DNA of 64,000 bases from assembly GCA_026387915.1 (NCBI GenBank), contig JAPLKS010000017.1, forward strand, positions 1 through 64,000, in the 5' to 3' direction. Positions 13,300-21,003 of this stretch are shown piece by piece. This DNA is from Gemmatimonadota bacterium (lineage in GTDB: Bacteria; Gemmatimonadota; Gemmatimonadetes; Gemmatimonadales; Gemmatimonadaceae). The translations under genes were made by a program, and so were the position numbers. Each line of letters starts with the position of its first letter. Positions within the stretch are counted from its first letter, which is position 1. The notes under the pieces are model-generated. The model made no database searches and was not told the origin of the DNA. It saw nothing but the letters and a program-made list of their open reading frames with translations.

Positions 13300-14378
13300 T
13301 TAAGTATTTAGGCTCGAAGCGGACGTTGGTGCCACGGCTCGTGGCACTGGCGGACGCCGTGCGTGAGCAGAGTGGCGCGCACACCGTGGCCGATGTGTTC
13401 ACCGGAACCACGCGTGTCGCTCAGGCGCTCAAGCGCCGCAGCTTTGCCGTGACGGCCAATGACCTCGCCTCGTACAGCGAAATACTCGCGACCTGCTACA
13501 TCGCCATGGATGGCAGCGATGCGGCCGCCGTGCGCGCGATCGCCGACAAGCTGCAGTATCTCGATGCGCTGCCAGGGCACGATGGCTACGTCACGCGCAC
13601 CTTCTGTGAAGAAGCGCGCTATTTTCAGCCGTTCAACGGCCGCCGGATTGATGCCATTCGCGACGCGCTCGACGGCGTCGCTGAGGGCGCCACCGAGCGC
13701 GCGGTGCTACTGACAGCGCTGCTCCTCGCGGCCGACCGCGTGGATTCCACGACTGGCCTGCAGATGGCGTATCTCAAGGGCTGGGCGCCACGCTCGCATC
13801 AGACGATGCAGCTCCGCATGCCGGAACTGATTGCCGGCACCGGCACGGTGTTTCGCGAAGATGCGAATGTGCTAGCCACCCAGCTCGCGCCGATGGACAT
13901 CGCCTATCTCGATCCGCCGTACAATCAGCATTCATACTTCTCCAACTATCACGTGTGGGAGACCATCGTCCGCCACGATGCGCCCGAGGCGTACGGCGTG
14001 GCGCGCAAGCGCGTGGATTGCCGCACCACCAAAAGTGCTTACAATGTGCGCGCGCGCGCCTGGACCGCATTCTCCGAACTCGTGCGGGCGCTTCCGGCGC
14101 GCTACTGCATAGTGTCGTTCAGTAACGAAGGGTATTTCCACTACGACGACATTGTTGCGCTACTCGAGTCGTCGCATGGCGAAGTCGCAGCCATGCCGGT
14201 GGCCTTCCGGCGGTATGTGGGCGCCCAGATTGGCATTCACAACCCGCGCGGCGAGAAGGTGGGGACGGTCAGCCACCTCACCAATCGTGAATTTCTATTT
14301 GTGGCGGGGCCGGAGGCTGGCGCCATTGTGGAGCGCGCCGAGCGGGGCCTACTCGCTGGGGAACCGGCGGCTCCGTAA
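13296..14378 (+). CDS. D12-class N6-adenine DNA methyltransferase (Dam-like)
   Basis: Encodes 360 residues. The N-terminal MIKYLGSKRTLVPRL and VADVFTGTTRVAQAL are the SAM-binding FxGxG-type region; AYLDPPYNQHSYFSNYHVWE (about 206-225) is the DPPY catalytic motif. It would methylate adenine N6 in a specific duplex sequence. No restriction gene is adjacent, so it looks like an orphan methyltransferase or an epigenetic regulator rather than half of an R-M pair. Its GTG start overlaps the ligase stop (GTGA), implying translational coupling with a metabolic gene, an odd pairing. Target specificity cannot be read from the sequence. Confidence 0.85.
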   Translation: MIKYLGSKRTLVPRLVALADAVREQSGAHTVADVFTGTTRVAQALKRRSFAVTANDLASYSEILATCYIAMDGSDAAAVRAIADKLQYLDALPGHDGYVTRTFCEEARYFQPFNGRRIDAIRDALDGVAEGATERAVLLTALLLAADRVDSTTGLQMAYLKGWAPRSHQTMQLRMPELIAGTGTVFREDANVLATQLAPMDIAYLDPPYNQHSYFSNYHVWETIVRHDAPEAYGVARKRVDCRTTKSAYNVRARAWTAFSELVRALPARYCIVSFSNEGYFHYDDIVALLESSHGEVAAMPVAFRRYVGAQIGIHNPRGEKVGTVSHLTNREFLFVAGPEAGAIVERAERGLLAGEPAAP

Positions 14379-14438
14379 CGGTGTCGGCACCCTCGAGTTG
14401 TTGCGCCAGCGGTCCCAAGCCGATACTCATACAAATGC

Positions 14439-14460
14439 GCTGTTTCGCCGACGAAACAGC
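14439..14460 (+). other. Leader hairpin upstream of the EAL-HDOD gene
   Basis: A perfect 9-bp stem (GCTGTTTCG with CGAAACAGC) closed by a CCGA tetraloop ends 27 bases before the GTG start at 14488. It lies in the likely 5' untranslated region, so it may affect translation or mark the end of the methyltransferase transcript. It has no U tract. Confidence 0.45.
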
Positions 14461-14487
14461 CTCTCCCCCTGCGCCAACGACACCGCC

Positions 14488-15708
14488 GTGAGCGAAGCCT
14501 TCATCGCACGCCAGCCGATTTTCGATCTCGACAATAAGCTGGCCGGATACGAACTGCTCTACCGCCCAGCCAAAACGGCGACCGCGGCTGGGCAAGAAGA
14601 CTCGATGAAGATGAGCAGTACGACCATCGTGACGGGGATTCTCACGATCGGACTCGAACAGCTCACCGGCGGCGTGCCCGCGTTTATCAACTTTCCGCGC
14701 GAGCTGCTCCTCAATCACGATTTCGCCTTCACTGATCCGTCGTCGATTACCATCGAACTGCTCGAAACCATTGAGTGCGATGCCGAAACCATCGCGGCCG
14801 CGCACGCGCTGCGCGAAAAAGGATTTCGCCTCGCGCTCGACGACTTTGCCGCGGGCGAAGAATACGAGCCATTCCTCAAGCTCGCGCATATCGTCAAGGT
14901 CGACGTCCTCGGCGCCACCAGCGAACACTTGCAGGCACTCGTCAAGCGACTCAAGCCGTATAAGGTGACGCTACTCGCGGAACGCATTGAAGATGCCGCG
15001 ATGTTTGCCCAATGCCGCGCGCTCGGCTTTACGCTCTTTCAGGGCTACTATTTTAGCCGCCCAGAAATTGTCAAACGCCGCGATCTCCCCGCCGGGATGA
15101 TTGGCGTGGTGAAAGTGATGAACATGGTGCTCGACCAGCGCGCCACCGATCGCGATCTCGAAACGGCGTTCCGCTCGGATCCAGGGCTGAGCTACAAACT
15201 GCTCCGCATCGTCAACTCGGCGGGCATGGGCGGCTCGGGAATTGAATCCATTCAACAGGCCGTGCGCATGATTGGACGCGCGCCGCTGCACCGCTGGCTT
15301 ACGCTGCTCTTTGTGAATAGCGCGCCTATGAGCACGGGCATTGACCGCGAAATGATGCTCTCCGCACTCGAGCGAGGCCGGCTCTGCGAGCTGCTGGCGC
15401 TCAACACGGGAATGAAAGCTGCGGCCCCATCGCTCTTTCTCACCGGCGTACTCTCGGTGTTCGACGCCATTCTCGGTCTGCCGATGCCGGAGCTCCTCCG
15501 GCAGGTGCGCGTGTCGTCGGAAGTGGAGCTTGCGCTACTGAAGGAGGCGGGGCCGTACACGCCATATCTCGAGACGGCCACCAGCTATGCGCGCGGTGAC
15601 TGGGAACAGGCGATTACACGCGGAACCGAACTCGGTGTGATCGATCAACTCCCCGAGTGGTATTCCGAAGCCGGCGCCTGGGCCCGCGAGGTTCTGCAGC
15701 AACGCTAA
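14488..15708 (+). CDS. EAL-HDOD signalling protein (YuxH-like), candidate c-di-GMP phosphodiesterase
   Basis: Encodes 406 residues from GTG 14488, beginning SEAFIARQPIFDLDNKLAGYELLYRP as in YuxH-type proteins. The EAL half (1-200) keeps the metal and catalytic positions: E of YELLYR, N of INFPREL, ELLE, LDDFAAG, VKVD, LLAER and LFQGYYFSRP. Catalysis is therefore plausible even though EAL reads ELL. The HDOD half (about 210-400) has SDPGLSYKLLRIVNSAG and AVRMIGRAPLHRWLTLL. Such proteins link c-di-GMP turnover to motility or stress output, and here the gene is convergent with motAB. The longer open frame from 14152 lies inside the methyltransferase gene and is not coding. Confidence 0.85.
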   Translation: MSEAFIARQPIFDLDNKLAGYELLYRPAKTATAAGQEDSMKMSSTTIVTGILTIGLEQLTGGVPAFINFPRELLLNHDFAFTDPSSITIELLETIECDAETIAAAHALREKGFRLALDDFAAGEEYEPFLKLAHIVKVDVLGATSEHLQALVKRLKPYKVTLLAERIEDAAMFAQCRALGFTLFQGYYFSRPEIVKRRDLPAGMIGVVKVMNMVLDQRATDRDLETAFRSDPGLSYKLLRIVNSAGMGGSGIESIQQAVRMIGRAPLHRWLTLLFVNSAPMSTGIDREMMLSALERGRLCELLALNTGMKAAAPSLFLTGVLSVFDAILGLPMPELLRQVRVSSEVELALLKEAGPYTPYLETATSYARGDWEQAITRGTELGVIDQLPEWYSEAGAWAREVLQQR

Positions 15709-15760
15709 CAGCAGCGGTAGCAGCTGCGGGAGCGGTCATATCACCGCACCCTCCTGCCGA

Positions 15761-16687
15761 CTACTGCGCGCCAGGCGTGGACTTCACCACCGTTTTTGCT
15801 GCGGCACCACCCGCAGTAGGCGGCACCACGACGGTGGGCACGGCCGCTGTCGTCGAACCGACGCCTGGAGTCCCTGGCGCTGTTGGCGATGTGGGCTCCG
15901 GACTCGACGGCGGCGGATCGCTGAACGGCAGCAAGAGCGAAATGCGCCGGTTCTCCGATGCCGTGGGGTCGTTGGGGTTTCGCAGCTGCGTGTCGGCGAG
16001 TCCGCGAATCTCCACCACGCGTCCGCCGGTCAGGCCGGCATCCGCAAGCACGCGCCGTGCGGCGTTCGCTCGATCGGTGGACAACTCCCAGTTCGTATAC
16101 TGCGCATGCGCGGCGTAGGTCGCCGCATCGGTATGCCCTTCGACGACGACTGGATTCTTGAGCGCGAGGAGTTCGTCGGCGATCAGCGCTAAGCTAATGC
16201 GCGTGACGGACGTCATAGACGCCGATCCGCGCGGAAAGAAATTTTCGCCCTTCCCACTTTCAATGAGATCAATCCGCAGGCCGCGGCTCGTGACCGTGAC
16301 TTCAAACTTCGCCGAGCCCAGCGCGCCTTTGGCAGAGTCGAGGCGCGTTTTGATCTGCCCCGCTACCTTGATGAAGTTTTTTTCCTGCGAGGTGTGGACG
16401 ATCAGCTTGATGGCTTCGTCTTTCAGCTTCGTCGGCGTGTTGCCCGTCGACAACGGACTCGCGCCTGAGCCGTAGCCTTTCTTGAATCCCGCGGGACTCG
16501 AGAAATAGCCTTCGATCGCCTTTTTGGTGGCGTCGTCCATGCCGAGGATCCACATCACCATGAAGAACGCCATCATTGCGGTCACGAAGTCGGCGTACGC
16601 GACCTTCCACGATCCGCCGTGGTGGCCGTGGGCCGCCTTCTTGACTCGCTTGATGATGATAGGGCGCTTCGAGGCGTCTTTGCTCAC
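15761..16687 (-). CDS. motB: Flagellar motor stator protein MotB
   Basis: Encodes 308 residues. A short basic N-terminus precedes one transmembrane helix carrying the proton-binding aspartate (YADFVTAMMAFFMVMWIL). A plug/linker region follows, then an OmpA-like peptidoglycan-binding domain (VVVEGHTDAA, then LSTDRANAARRVLADAGL, ENRRISLLL). The last 45 residues are a Pro/Thr/Val-rich tail. It anchors the stator to peptidoglycan. Its GTG start directly abuts the TAA of motA (TAAGTG), so the two are translated together. Confidence 0.95.
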   Translation of the reverse strand: MSKDASKRPIIIKRVKKAAHGHHGGSWKVAYADFVTAMMAFFMVMWILGMDDATKKAIEGYFSSPAGFKKGYGSGASPLSTGNTPTKLKDEAIKLIVHTSQEKNFIKVAGQIKTRLDSAKGALGSAKFEVTVTSRGLRIDLIESGKGENFFPRGSASMTSVTRISLALIADELLALKNPVVVEGHTDAATYAAHAQYTNWELSTDRANAARRVLADAGLTGGRVVEIRGLADTQLRNPNDPTASENRRISLLLPFSDPPPSSPEPTSPTAPGTPGVGSTTAAVPTVVVPPTAGGAAAKTVVKSTPGAQ

Positions 16688-17545
16688 TTACGCCGCCTTC
16701 GGCCGCGTCAGCGCTTCGAGCTCGGCGAACGACGGACGATGACCAGGTTCAATGTTGCGTCGCGCAAATTCCACGGCCGACATCGGCGCGTCGCCGCGCG
16801 CAAACGACAACAGGGCCGTCTTGATGCACAGCATATAGGCGTGCTCCGAGGCAATGCGCGCTTCGATCGCCTGCGCGATGGGACCCATCACGCCATAGGA
16901 GAGCAAAATGCCTAAGAAGGTGCCGACGAGTGCCGCGGCGACCTTCTCGCCGATTTCACTGGCAGCGCCGCCAATCGAGCCCATGGTGATGATGACGCCG
17001 AGCACGGCGGCCACGATGCCGAATCCGGGCATCGCGTCGCCGACTTTGTTGATGGCGGCCGGGGCGGCCATCGCCTCGTGGTGCTGCTGCTCGAGGTCAA
17101 TGTCGAGGATTTCGGCGAGATGGTGATCCTCCACCGTCCCGCTCAGCAGTACCTTGAGGGTGTCGCACAGCATCGACACGGCAGCGCCGTGATGCAGAAA
17201 GTTCGGATACTTCACAAAGATCTCGCTTTCCGCCGGATTCTCGATGTGTTTTTCGAGGCCGATCAGTCCGTCCTTGCGGGCGGTGCGGAGAATCTCGTAG
17301 AGTACCTGTAGCAGTTCGCCGTACGCCTTCCCGTTAAACGGATCAGGCTTCAGCAGCCCGAGCGTCATGGTAAGCGCAGACTTCATCGTGCCTGGCGGGT
17401 TCCCGATAATGAGGGACCCCAGGCCAGCGCCGCCGATGATGAGAAATTCGTTGACTTGCACCAAAACGGCGAGTTCGCCGTGGTGCATGACATAACCGCC
17501 TACAATACTGCCGAAGACGATTACAAGACCGATGATTAGGAACAC
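16688..17545 (-). CDS. motA: Flagellar motor stator protein MotA
   Basis: Encodes 285 residues beginning at GTG 17545 (MFLIIGLVIVFGSIVGGYVMHHGE). It has four transmembrane segments: two N-terminal, and two near ADAMPGFGIVAAVLGVIITMGSIG and KVAAALVGTFLGILLSYGVMGPIAQ, separated by a cytoplasmic loop. The conserved prolines of the last pair are present. With MotB it forms the ion channel that drives rotation; the MotB residues suggest proton rather than sodium use, though this is not certain. A sigma28-like promoter lies at 17599-17626, so it is a late flagellar gene. Confidence 0.95.
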   Translation of the reverse strand: MFLIIGLVIVFGSIVGGYVMHHGELAVLVQVNEFLIIGGAGLGSLIIGNPPGTMKSALTMTLGLLKPDPFNGKAYGELLQVLYEILRTARKDGLIGLEKHIENPAESEIFVKYPNFLHHGAAVSMLCDTLKVLLSGTVEDHHLAEILDIDLEQQHHEAMAAPAAINKVGDAMPGFGIVAAVLGVIITMGSIGGAASEIGEKVAAALVGTFLGILLSYGVMGPIAQAIEARIASEHAYMLCIKTALLSFARGDAPMSAVEFARRNIEPGHRPSFAELEALTRPKAA

Positions 17546-17566
17546 AGCGTTTCGTCCGATACCGAG

Positions 17567-18334
17567 GTGGAGCCAGGACTTCCTGTCCGCAAAGGAGAGT
17601 ATCGTCCCGCACTGGGTGAAACTCTACCATTTTCACTGCCAAATACCGTCGTGACGACACAAAACGAAGCCCCAAACCTTGGCTTGGCTGCAGAAGCGTG
17701 GAACTCGTTGTCTGGCAACGTGTTACGCGGACTCAACCATAGTTTCAGTAACCGCCTCTCCTCGCTCGGCGCCGTAGCCGCAGGGCTGGGAAGCGAAGAC
17801 GGCACCCAAACGATGGGCCAGCGAGTCGAAGGGGAGATCGACCGGATGGAGGAGTTGCTCCGTCTCTATAGATTGCTCCCCTTTGTCGGGAGCCCTGCGC
17901 CGGAGCCCTCCCAAGTGGCCGAAGCGGTCGCCGCCGCAGTCTCCCTCTTTGAGCACCATTACGGGCTGCGTGATGTCCTGTGCCGAGTCGAGGGCGACCC
18001 CGCGACCCCGCCGGTGCTCTACCACTCCACGGCGATGGTGCAGACGTTGCTGCTCCTGCTGAGCGCGGCCGGGCGGCACCTAAACCCTGACGATGTGTCG
18101 GCCGGGGTGGTGCTTCGCTATTCCGGTGATGCCGACGCTGTGGAAATCATTGCGGAAACCAGCGGACCGGCGGCGATGCAGTCGGAGTGGCCGGAAGAAA
18201 TTCACGGCGTGCGCTGGCTCGCGCGCGATGCGGCGGGCGAAGTGCATGTGGAAAAAACGCCGCGAGGCGGCGTGTGCGTGCGACTGCGTGTGGGATCACT
18301 GGCGTTTTTGCGGCGGCGCGAGCGCGGCGGATAA
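17567..18334 (+). CDS. Degenerate histidine-kinase-like / ChpT-type phosphotransfer protein
   Basis: Encodes 255 residues (GTG 17567; GTG 17651 is an alternative that would clear the motA promoter). A DHp-like helix pair is visible (NVLRGLNHSFSNRLSSLGAVAAGL with a candidate phospho-His, then VEGEIDRMEELLRLYRLLP). An ATPase-like C-terminal half follows in which the N-box is replaced by LLLLLSAAGRHLNPDD and no clear G1 or G2 boxes remain. This is the pattern of histidine phosphotransferases built on a dead kinase fold. Divergent from motA and facing csrA, it may relay phosphate to the NtrC-type regulator or another flagellar response regulator in the window; this role is inference. The gene ends inside a 17-bp tandem repeat. 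Confidence 0.5.
   Translation: MEPGLPVRKGEYRPALGETLPFSLPNTVVTTQNEAPNLGLAAEAWNSLSGNVLRGLNHSFSNRLSSLGAVAAGLGSEDGTQTMGQRVEGEIDRMEELLRLYRLLPFVGSPAPEPSQVAEAVAAAVSLFEHHYGLRDVLCRVEGDPATPPVLYHSTAMVQTLLLLLSAAGRHLNPDDVSAGVVLRYSGDADAVEIIAETSGPAAMQSEWPEEIHGVRWLARDAAGEVHVEKTPRGGVCVRLRVGSLAFLRRRERGG
17599..17626 (-). promoter_or_regulatory. Sigma28 (FliA)-type promoter for motAB
   Basis: On the minus strand TAGAGTTT, a 12-base spacer and GACGATAC resemble the flagellar consensus TAAAGTTT-N11-GCCGATAA (7/8 and 6/8 matches, one extra spacer base). It lies about 55 bases before the motA start. It overlaps the possible N-terminal codons of the divergent gene at 17567. Confidence 0.55.
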
Positions 18335-18381
18335 GCGAGCGCGGCGGATAAGCGAGCGCGGCGGATAAGCGAGCGCGGCGG
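18318..18381. repeat. 17-bp tandem repeat, 3 full copies plus a partial copy
   Basis: The unit GCGAGCGCGGCGGATAA repeats at 18318-18334, 18335-18351 and 18352-18368, with 13 bases of a fourth copy to 18381. The first copy supplies the last codons and TAA stop of the upstream plus-strand gene. Every copy carries an in-frame TAA-type end, so copy-number change would not extend the protein much. It is likely a slippage-prone spacer between convergent genes. Confidence 0.9.
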
Positions 18382-18394
18382 CGCGCGGTGTGCG

Positions 18395-18410
18395 GCCGCC
18401 GTCTGGCGGC
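18395..18410. terminator. Small hairpin downstream of csrA
   Basis: A GCCGCC-GTCT-GGCGGC stem-loop lies 7 bases beyond the csrA stop, between csrA and the convergent gene. There is no U run; it is a possible end of the long flgF-csrA transcript. Confidence 0.4.
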
Positions 18411-18417
18411 AATGGCG

Positions 18418-18651
18418 CTACTTCTTTGGCGGTGGCGGAACGAGATCGGCCCACTCGATGGCCGAACCGCCCTCGGTGGCGCGCTGATTTTCCTTCTCCA
18501 CCTGACTCACGATTTCGCCGCGTAAAATGCGCACGTCCGTGGGGGCTTCGATGCCCAAACGCACGCCGTGGCGATCGGTACTGAGGACAATGATCCGAAT
18601 GTCCCCGCCGATCACAATCGAGTCGCCTTCCTTGCGGCTCAGGATGAGCAT
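18418..18651 (-). CDS. csrA: Carbon storage/translation regulator CsrA
   Basis: Encodes 77 residues. The N-terminal 60 are canonical (MLILSRKEGDSIVIGGDIRI, VRLGIEAPTDVRILRGEI), with the RNA-contacting first strand and the R of the last strand intact. A Pro/Lys tail extends it beyond the minimal protein. It binds GGA motifs in mRNA leaders. It is the last gene of the flgF-flgK operon, 11 bases after flgK, and its known antagonist FliW is encoded with flgL at 53 kb. The fliC leader carries a matching GGA hairpin. Confidence 0.95.
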   Translation of the reverse strand: MLILSRKEGDSIVIGGDIRIIVLSTDRHGVRLGIEAPTDVRILRGEIVSQVEKENQRATEGGSAIEWADLVPPPPKK

Positions 18652-18662
18652 ACTGCGGCCTC

Positions 18663-20084
18663 TTACTGCTTGATGGACATCAGCGATTGGGACATTTCGT
18701 TGACCGTCTGCATGTACTTCGACGCCGCGATGAATGCCTGCTGATAGCGAATCAGCTTCATCAGTTCTTCATCGGTGTTCACGCCGGTCGCACTTTGTCG
18801 ACGGTTGGAAGCCTGATCCGCCAAGGTTTTGTAAACCGTCGCGGAATCGTCTGCTGAATTCTTCTTCACGGCGAGGCCGGACACAAGGGTCCGGAAGGCG
18901 CCGGTGACCGAATTTCCGGCAGCGGAGGGGGAATTGTCGCGCAAAGCCGCAACATTGAGCGCGACCGTGTTGTTCCCCGCGGCGTTGCGTGTGTTACCCG
19001 AGGCAATGGCCGAGGCACTGGCGGCGACAGAAGCCGACAGACTGATATTTATTGCCGAGGCGTTTCCAGGGGTCGAGTCGAAGAAATCGACGTTCGATCC
19101 GGTCGGCGGCGCGTTGACGTCCCAGTTTCCAGCGACCCCGCCCGCACCCTCCGCCGTTGACCACCCGGTCTTGTGCACGGTGTTCACATCCGTGATGATC
19201 GCGGACGCGATGGCGTTGAGCTGCCCCTGCACTCCCGGCAGGTCGGTGCTCAAAAAATCGATGTAGGCGCCCATCTGGCCACCCAAACTGCGCAGCGGCA
19301 TTCCCGTGCCCGTGGGCGACGTGACGGAAACGGTCGTGTTATTCAGAGTAAGCGTTTTGGCGTCGCCACCGTCCACGATCGACACGCTGCCAATCACAAT
19401 TTGATTGCCGCCGTCCGCACGATCCATGACGGTGATCGGCACGATCGTCGACAGCTGGTCAATCAACTGATCGCGCTGGTCACGCAAATCATTGGCTGGC
19501 TGGCCAGTGGCCTCGGCCGGCACAATGAGCTTATTGATCTGGGCGATCTTCGTGGTGAGGCTGTTGACTGTACGGATGGAGTCGGCGAGGCTGTTGCTGG
19601 CCTGCGTCCCGACTTCCGTCAACTGGCTCGCATAGGTGTGGAACGAATCGACGAGCGTCTGCGCGCGCTGTTGCACGACCGTTTTCGAAGCCGCGTCAGC
19701 GGGATTTGACGAGAGATCACTCCACGCATTGTAGAACCCGTCGATCGCGCCACTGAGTGCGTTCGTGTTCGGGTCGCCAAGCACGGTTTCCACTTGCCCC
19801 AGCAGTCCAGCCCGCGTCTTAAACGAACTGGCAGGCGTGTTCTGCGAACGAACCTCGGCGCTGAGCAGCGCATCCCGCGCGCTCACGACGTTGGAGATCG
19901 CGACGCCGGTGCCAAAGGTGTGGAGCCCACTATACTCGGGCGGCGCCGCCGTGAGTTGCACGCTCTCACGGGTATATCCGGGCGTTTCGGCGTTCGCGAT
20001 GTTGTGACCGGCAACCTGAATCGCCGCTTGCTGCGCCAGAATCGCCGAGCGCCCGACGCCGAAGAGGGAGTCCATCGAGGCCAT
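18663..20084 (-). CDS. flgK: Flagellar hook-filament junction protein FlgK (HAP1)
   Basis: Encodes 473 residues starting MASMDSLFGVGRSAILAQQAAIQ. The rod/hook-type N-terminal signature VAGHNIANAETPGYTRE and the C-terminal helix (DEELMKLIRYQQAFIAASKYMQTVNEMSQSLM) are those of FlgK. The ATG at 20084 overlaps the flgN stop (TAATG) and has CGGAGAG upstream; the frame's longer extension to 20198 lacks similarity. It forms the first junction ring between hook and filament and is chaperoned by the upstream-encoded FlgN. Confidence 0.93.
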   Translation of the reverse strand: MASMDSLFGVGRSAILAQQAAIQVAGHNIANAETPGYTRESVQLTAAPPEYSGLHTFGTGVAISNVVSARDALLSAEVRSQNTPASSFKTRAGLLGQVETVLGDPNTNALSGAIDGFYNAWSDLSSNPADAASKTVVQQRAQTLVDSFHTYASQLTEVGTQASNSLADSIRTVNSLTTKIAQINKLIVPAEATGQPANDLRDQRDQLIDQLSTIVPITVMDRADGGNQIVIGSVSIVDGGDAKTLTLNNTTVSVTSPTGTGMPLRSLGGQMGAYIDFLSTDLPGVQGQLNAIASAIITDVNTVHKTGWSTAEGAGGVAGNWDVNAPPTGSNVDFFDSTPGNASAINISLSASVAASASAIASGNTRNAAGNNTVALNVAALRDNSPSAAGNSVTGAFRTLVSGLAVKKNSADDSATVYKTLADQASNRRQSATGVNTDEELMKLIRYQQAFIAASKYMQTVNEMSQSLMSIKQ

Positions 20085-20659
20085 TAGACTCTCCGGTCGA
20101 GTAGCGCGCCACCTTGACGGGGCGCATAAGTGACTGCCGCACCACCAGCAACGGCGGCGGCGGGATACCCAGACGCAGGCGTCGCGGCCACGCCGCACAT
20201 CGCCCGCACGTACTGATCCGCGGAATCAATCGCGCCGCGGAGCACGCGGCGGTTGACCTCCACCTCGCGCTGCAACAACCGCGCTTCGCGCGTCACCACC
20301 GCCACCGCTTCGCGCACCGCCTCAGGCGCCTCGCCAACAAAGAAGTCTTCAATGCCGGAGAGGCTGAGGTCATCACCCTCGCCGAGCATATGATTCAGTG
20401 AGCGGCGACGACGACGCGCTTCGCCGAGTGTGACGAGCACACGATGCGTCGCAAATACAGAATCGTCCACGGCGTCGAGGTCGTCGCGCGCCACGGCGTC
20501 GCGCTGACGACGCATGATCGCAATGAGATCGGCGAGCAACCGCGCCTCAGAATGCAACGCGTCACCCAGGGCCGCCACCGTCGCCGACGTGTGAGCAATG
20601 GGCGTGCGCATGAGCATGAGATTTCCAGCAGGAATCACTGCGGGCATCACGTTGGTCAA
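20084..20659 (-). CDS. flgN: FlgN-family flagellar export chaperone
   Basis: Encodes 191 residues, predominantly helical (ATVAALGDALHSEARLLADLIAIMRRQRDAVARDDLDAVDDSV, EAVREAVAVVTREARLLQREVEVNRRVL), matching the FlgN coiled-coil pattern. It has weak sequence conservation, as usual for this family. It overlaps flgJ upstream by 4 bases (ATGA) and flgK downstream by 1 base, and flgK is a classic FlgN client. It would keep FlgK/FlgL export-competent in the cytoplasm. Confidence 0.75.
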   Translation of the reverse strand: MTNVMPAVIPAGNLMLMRTPIAHTSATVAALGDALHSEARLLADLIAIMRRQRDAVARDDLDAVDDSVFATHRVLVTLGEARRRRRSLNHMLGEGDDLSLSGIEDFFVGEAPEAVREAVAVVTREARLLQREVEVNRRVLRGAIDSADQYVRAMCGVAATPASGYPAAAVAGGAAVTYAPRQGGALLDRRV

Positions 20660-21003
20660 CGGATCTCCGGCGCCTCAGGGCGCGGCAACTTCGGACTTTC
20701 GGCAACAGGCGATTGCTGCGGGGACAACCGGTTCTTGAGCTGCGCAACCATCACGTCGCTCAAGTCATGGTGCCACTGCTCGGGTAGTTTATCGGACATC
20801 TTTTGGTCGAGCATCGAGTTGAACATGTCTTCGCCTGCGCCTCCGCTCAGGACGCCTTCATCCTGGGGCACGGTGTCACGCATGGCCTTGAACAGCTGCA
20901 TCACGAACACACCCTCAAACTGTTTGCCAGTTTTCCGGAGGCGTTCCACTTCATCGGGACGCGGAGCCGCTGTCGCGGCGCCGGTCACATTCGGAATCGT
21001 CAT
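20656..21003 (-). CDS. flgJ: FlgJ rod-binding domain protein, without hydrolase domain
   Basis: Encodes 115 residues. KTGKQFEGVFVMQLFKAMRDTVP, then GAGEDMFNSMLDQKMSDKL is the conserved rod-binding (FlgJ N-terminal) region. The C-terminal glucosaminidase found in enterobacterial FlgJ is absent; the protein ends in a Pro-rich tail. It would serve as rod cap or scaffold, and a separate enzyme must open the peptidoglycan. A candidate is the M15-like domain inside FliK at 36961-38970. Confidence 0.85.
   Translation of the reverse strand: MTIPNVTGAATAAPRPDEVERLRKTGKQFEGVFVMQLFKAMRDTVPQDEGVLSGGAGEDMFNSMLDQKMSDKLPEQWHHDLSDVMVAQLKNRLSPQQSPVAESPKLPRPEAPEIR

Noticed and set aside
14393-14426. Sigma28 promoter upstream of the EAL-HDOD gene (GCCGATAC at 14419-14426)
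   Set aside because: The -10 box is excellent, but the nearest -35-like TCGAGTTG is 18 bases away instead of 11, so it is not counted as a FliA promoter.
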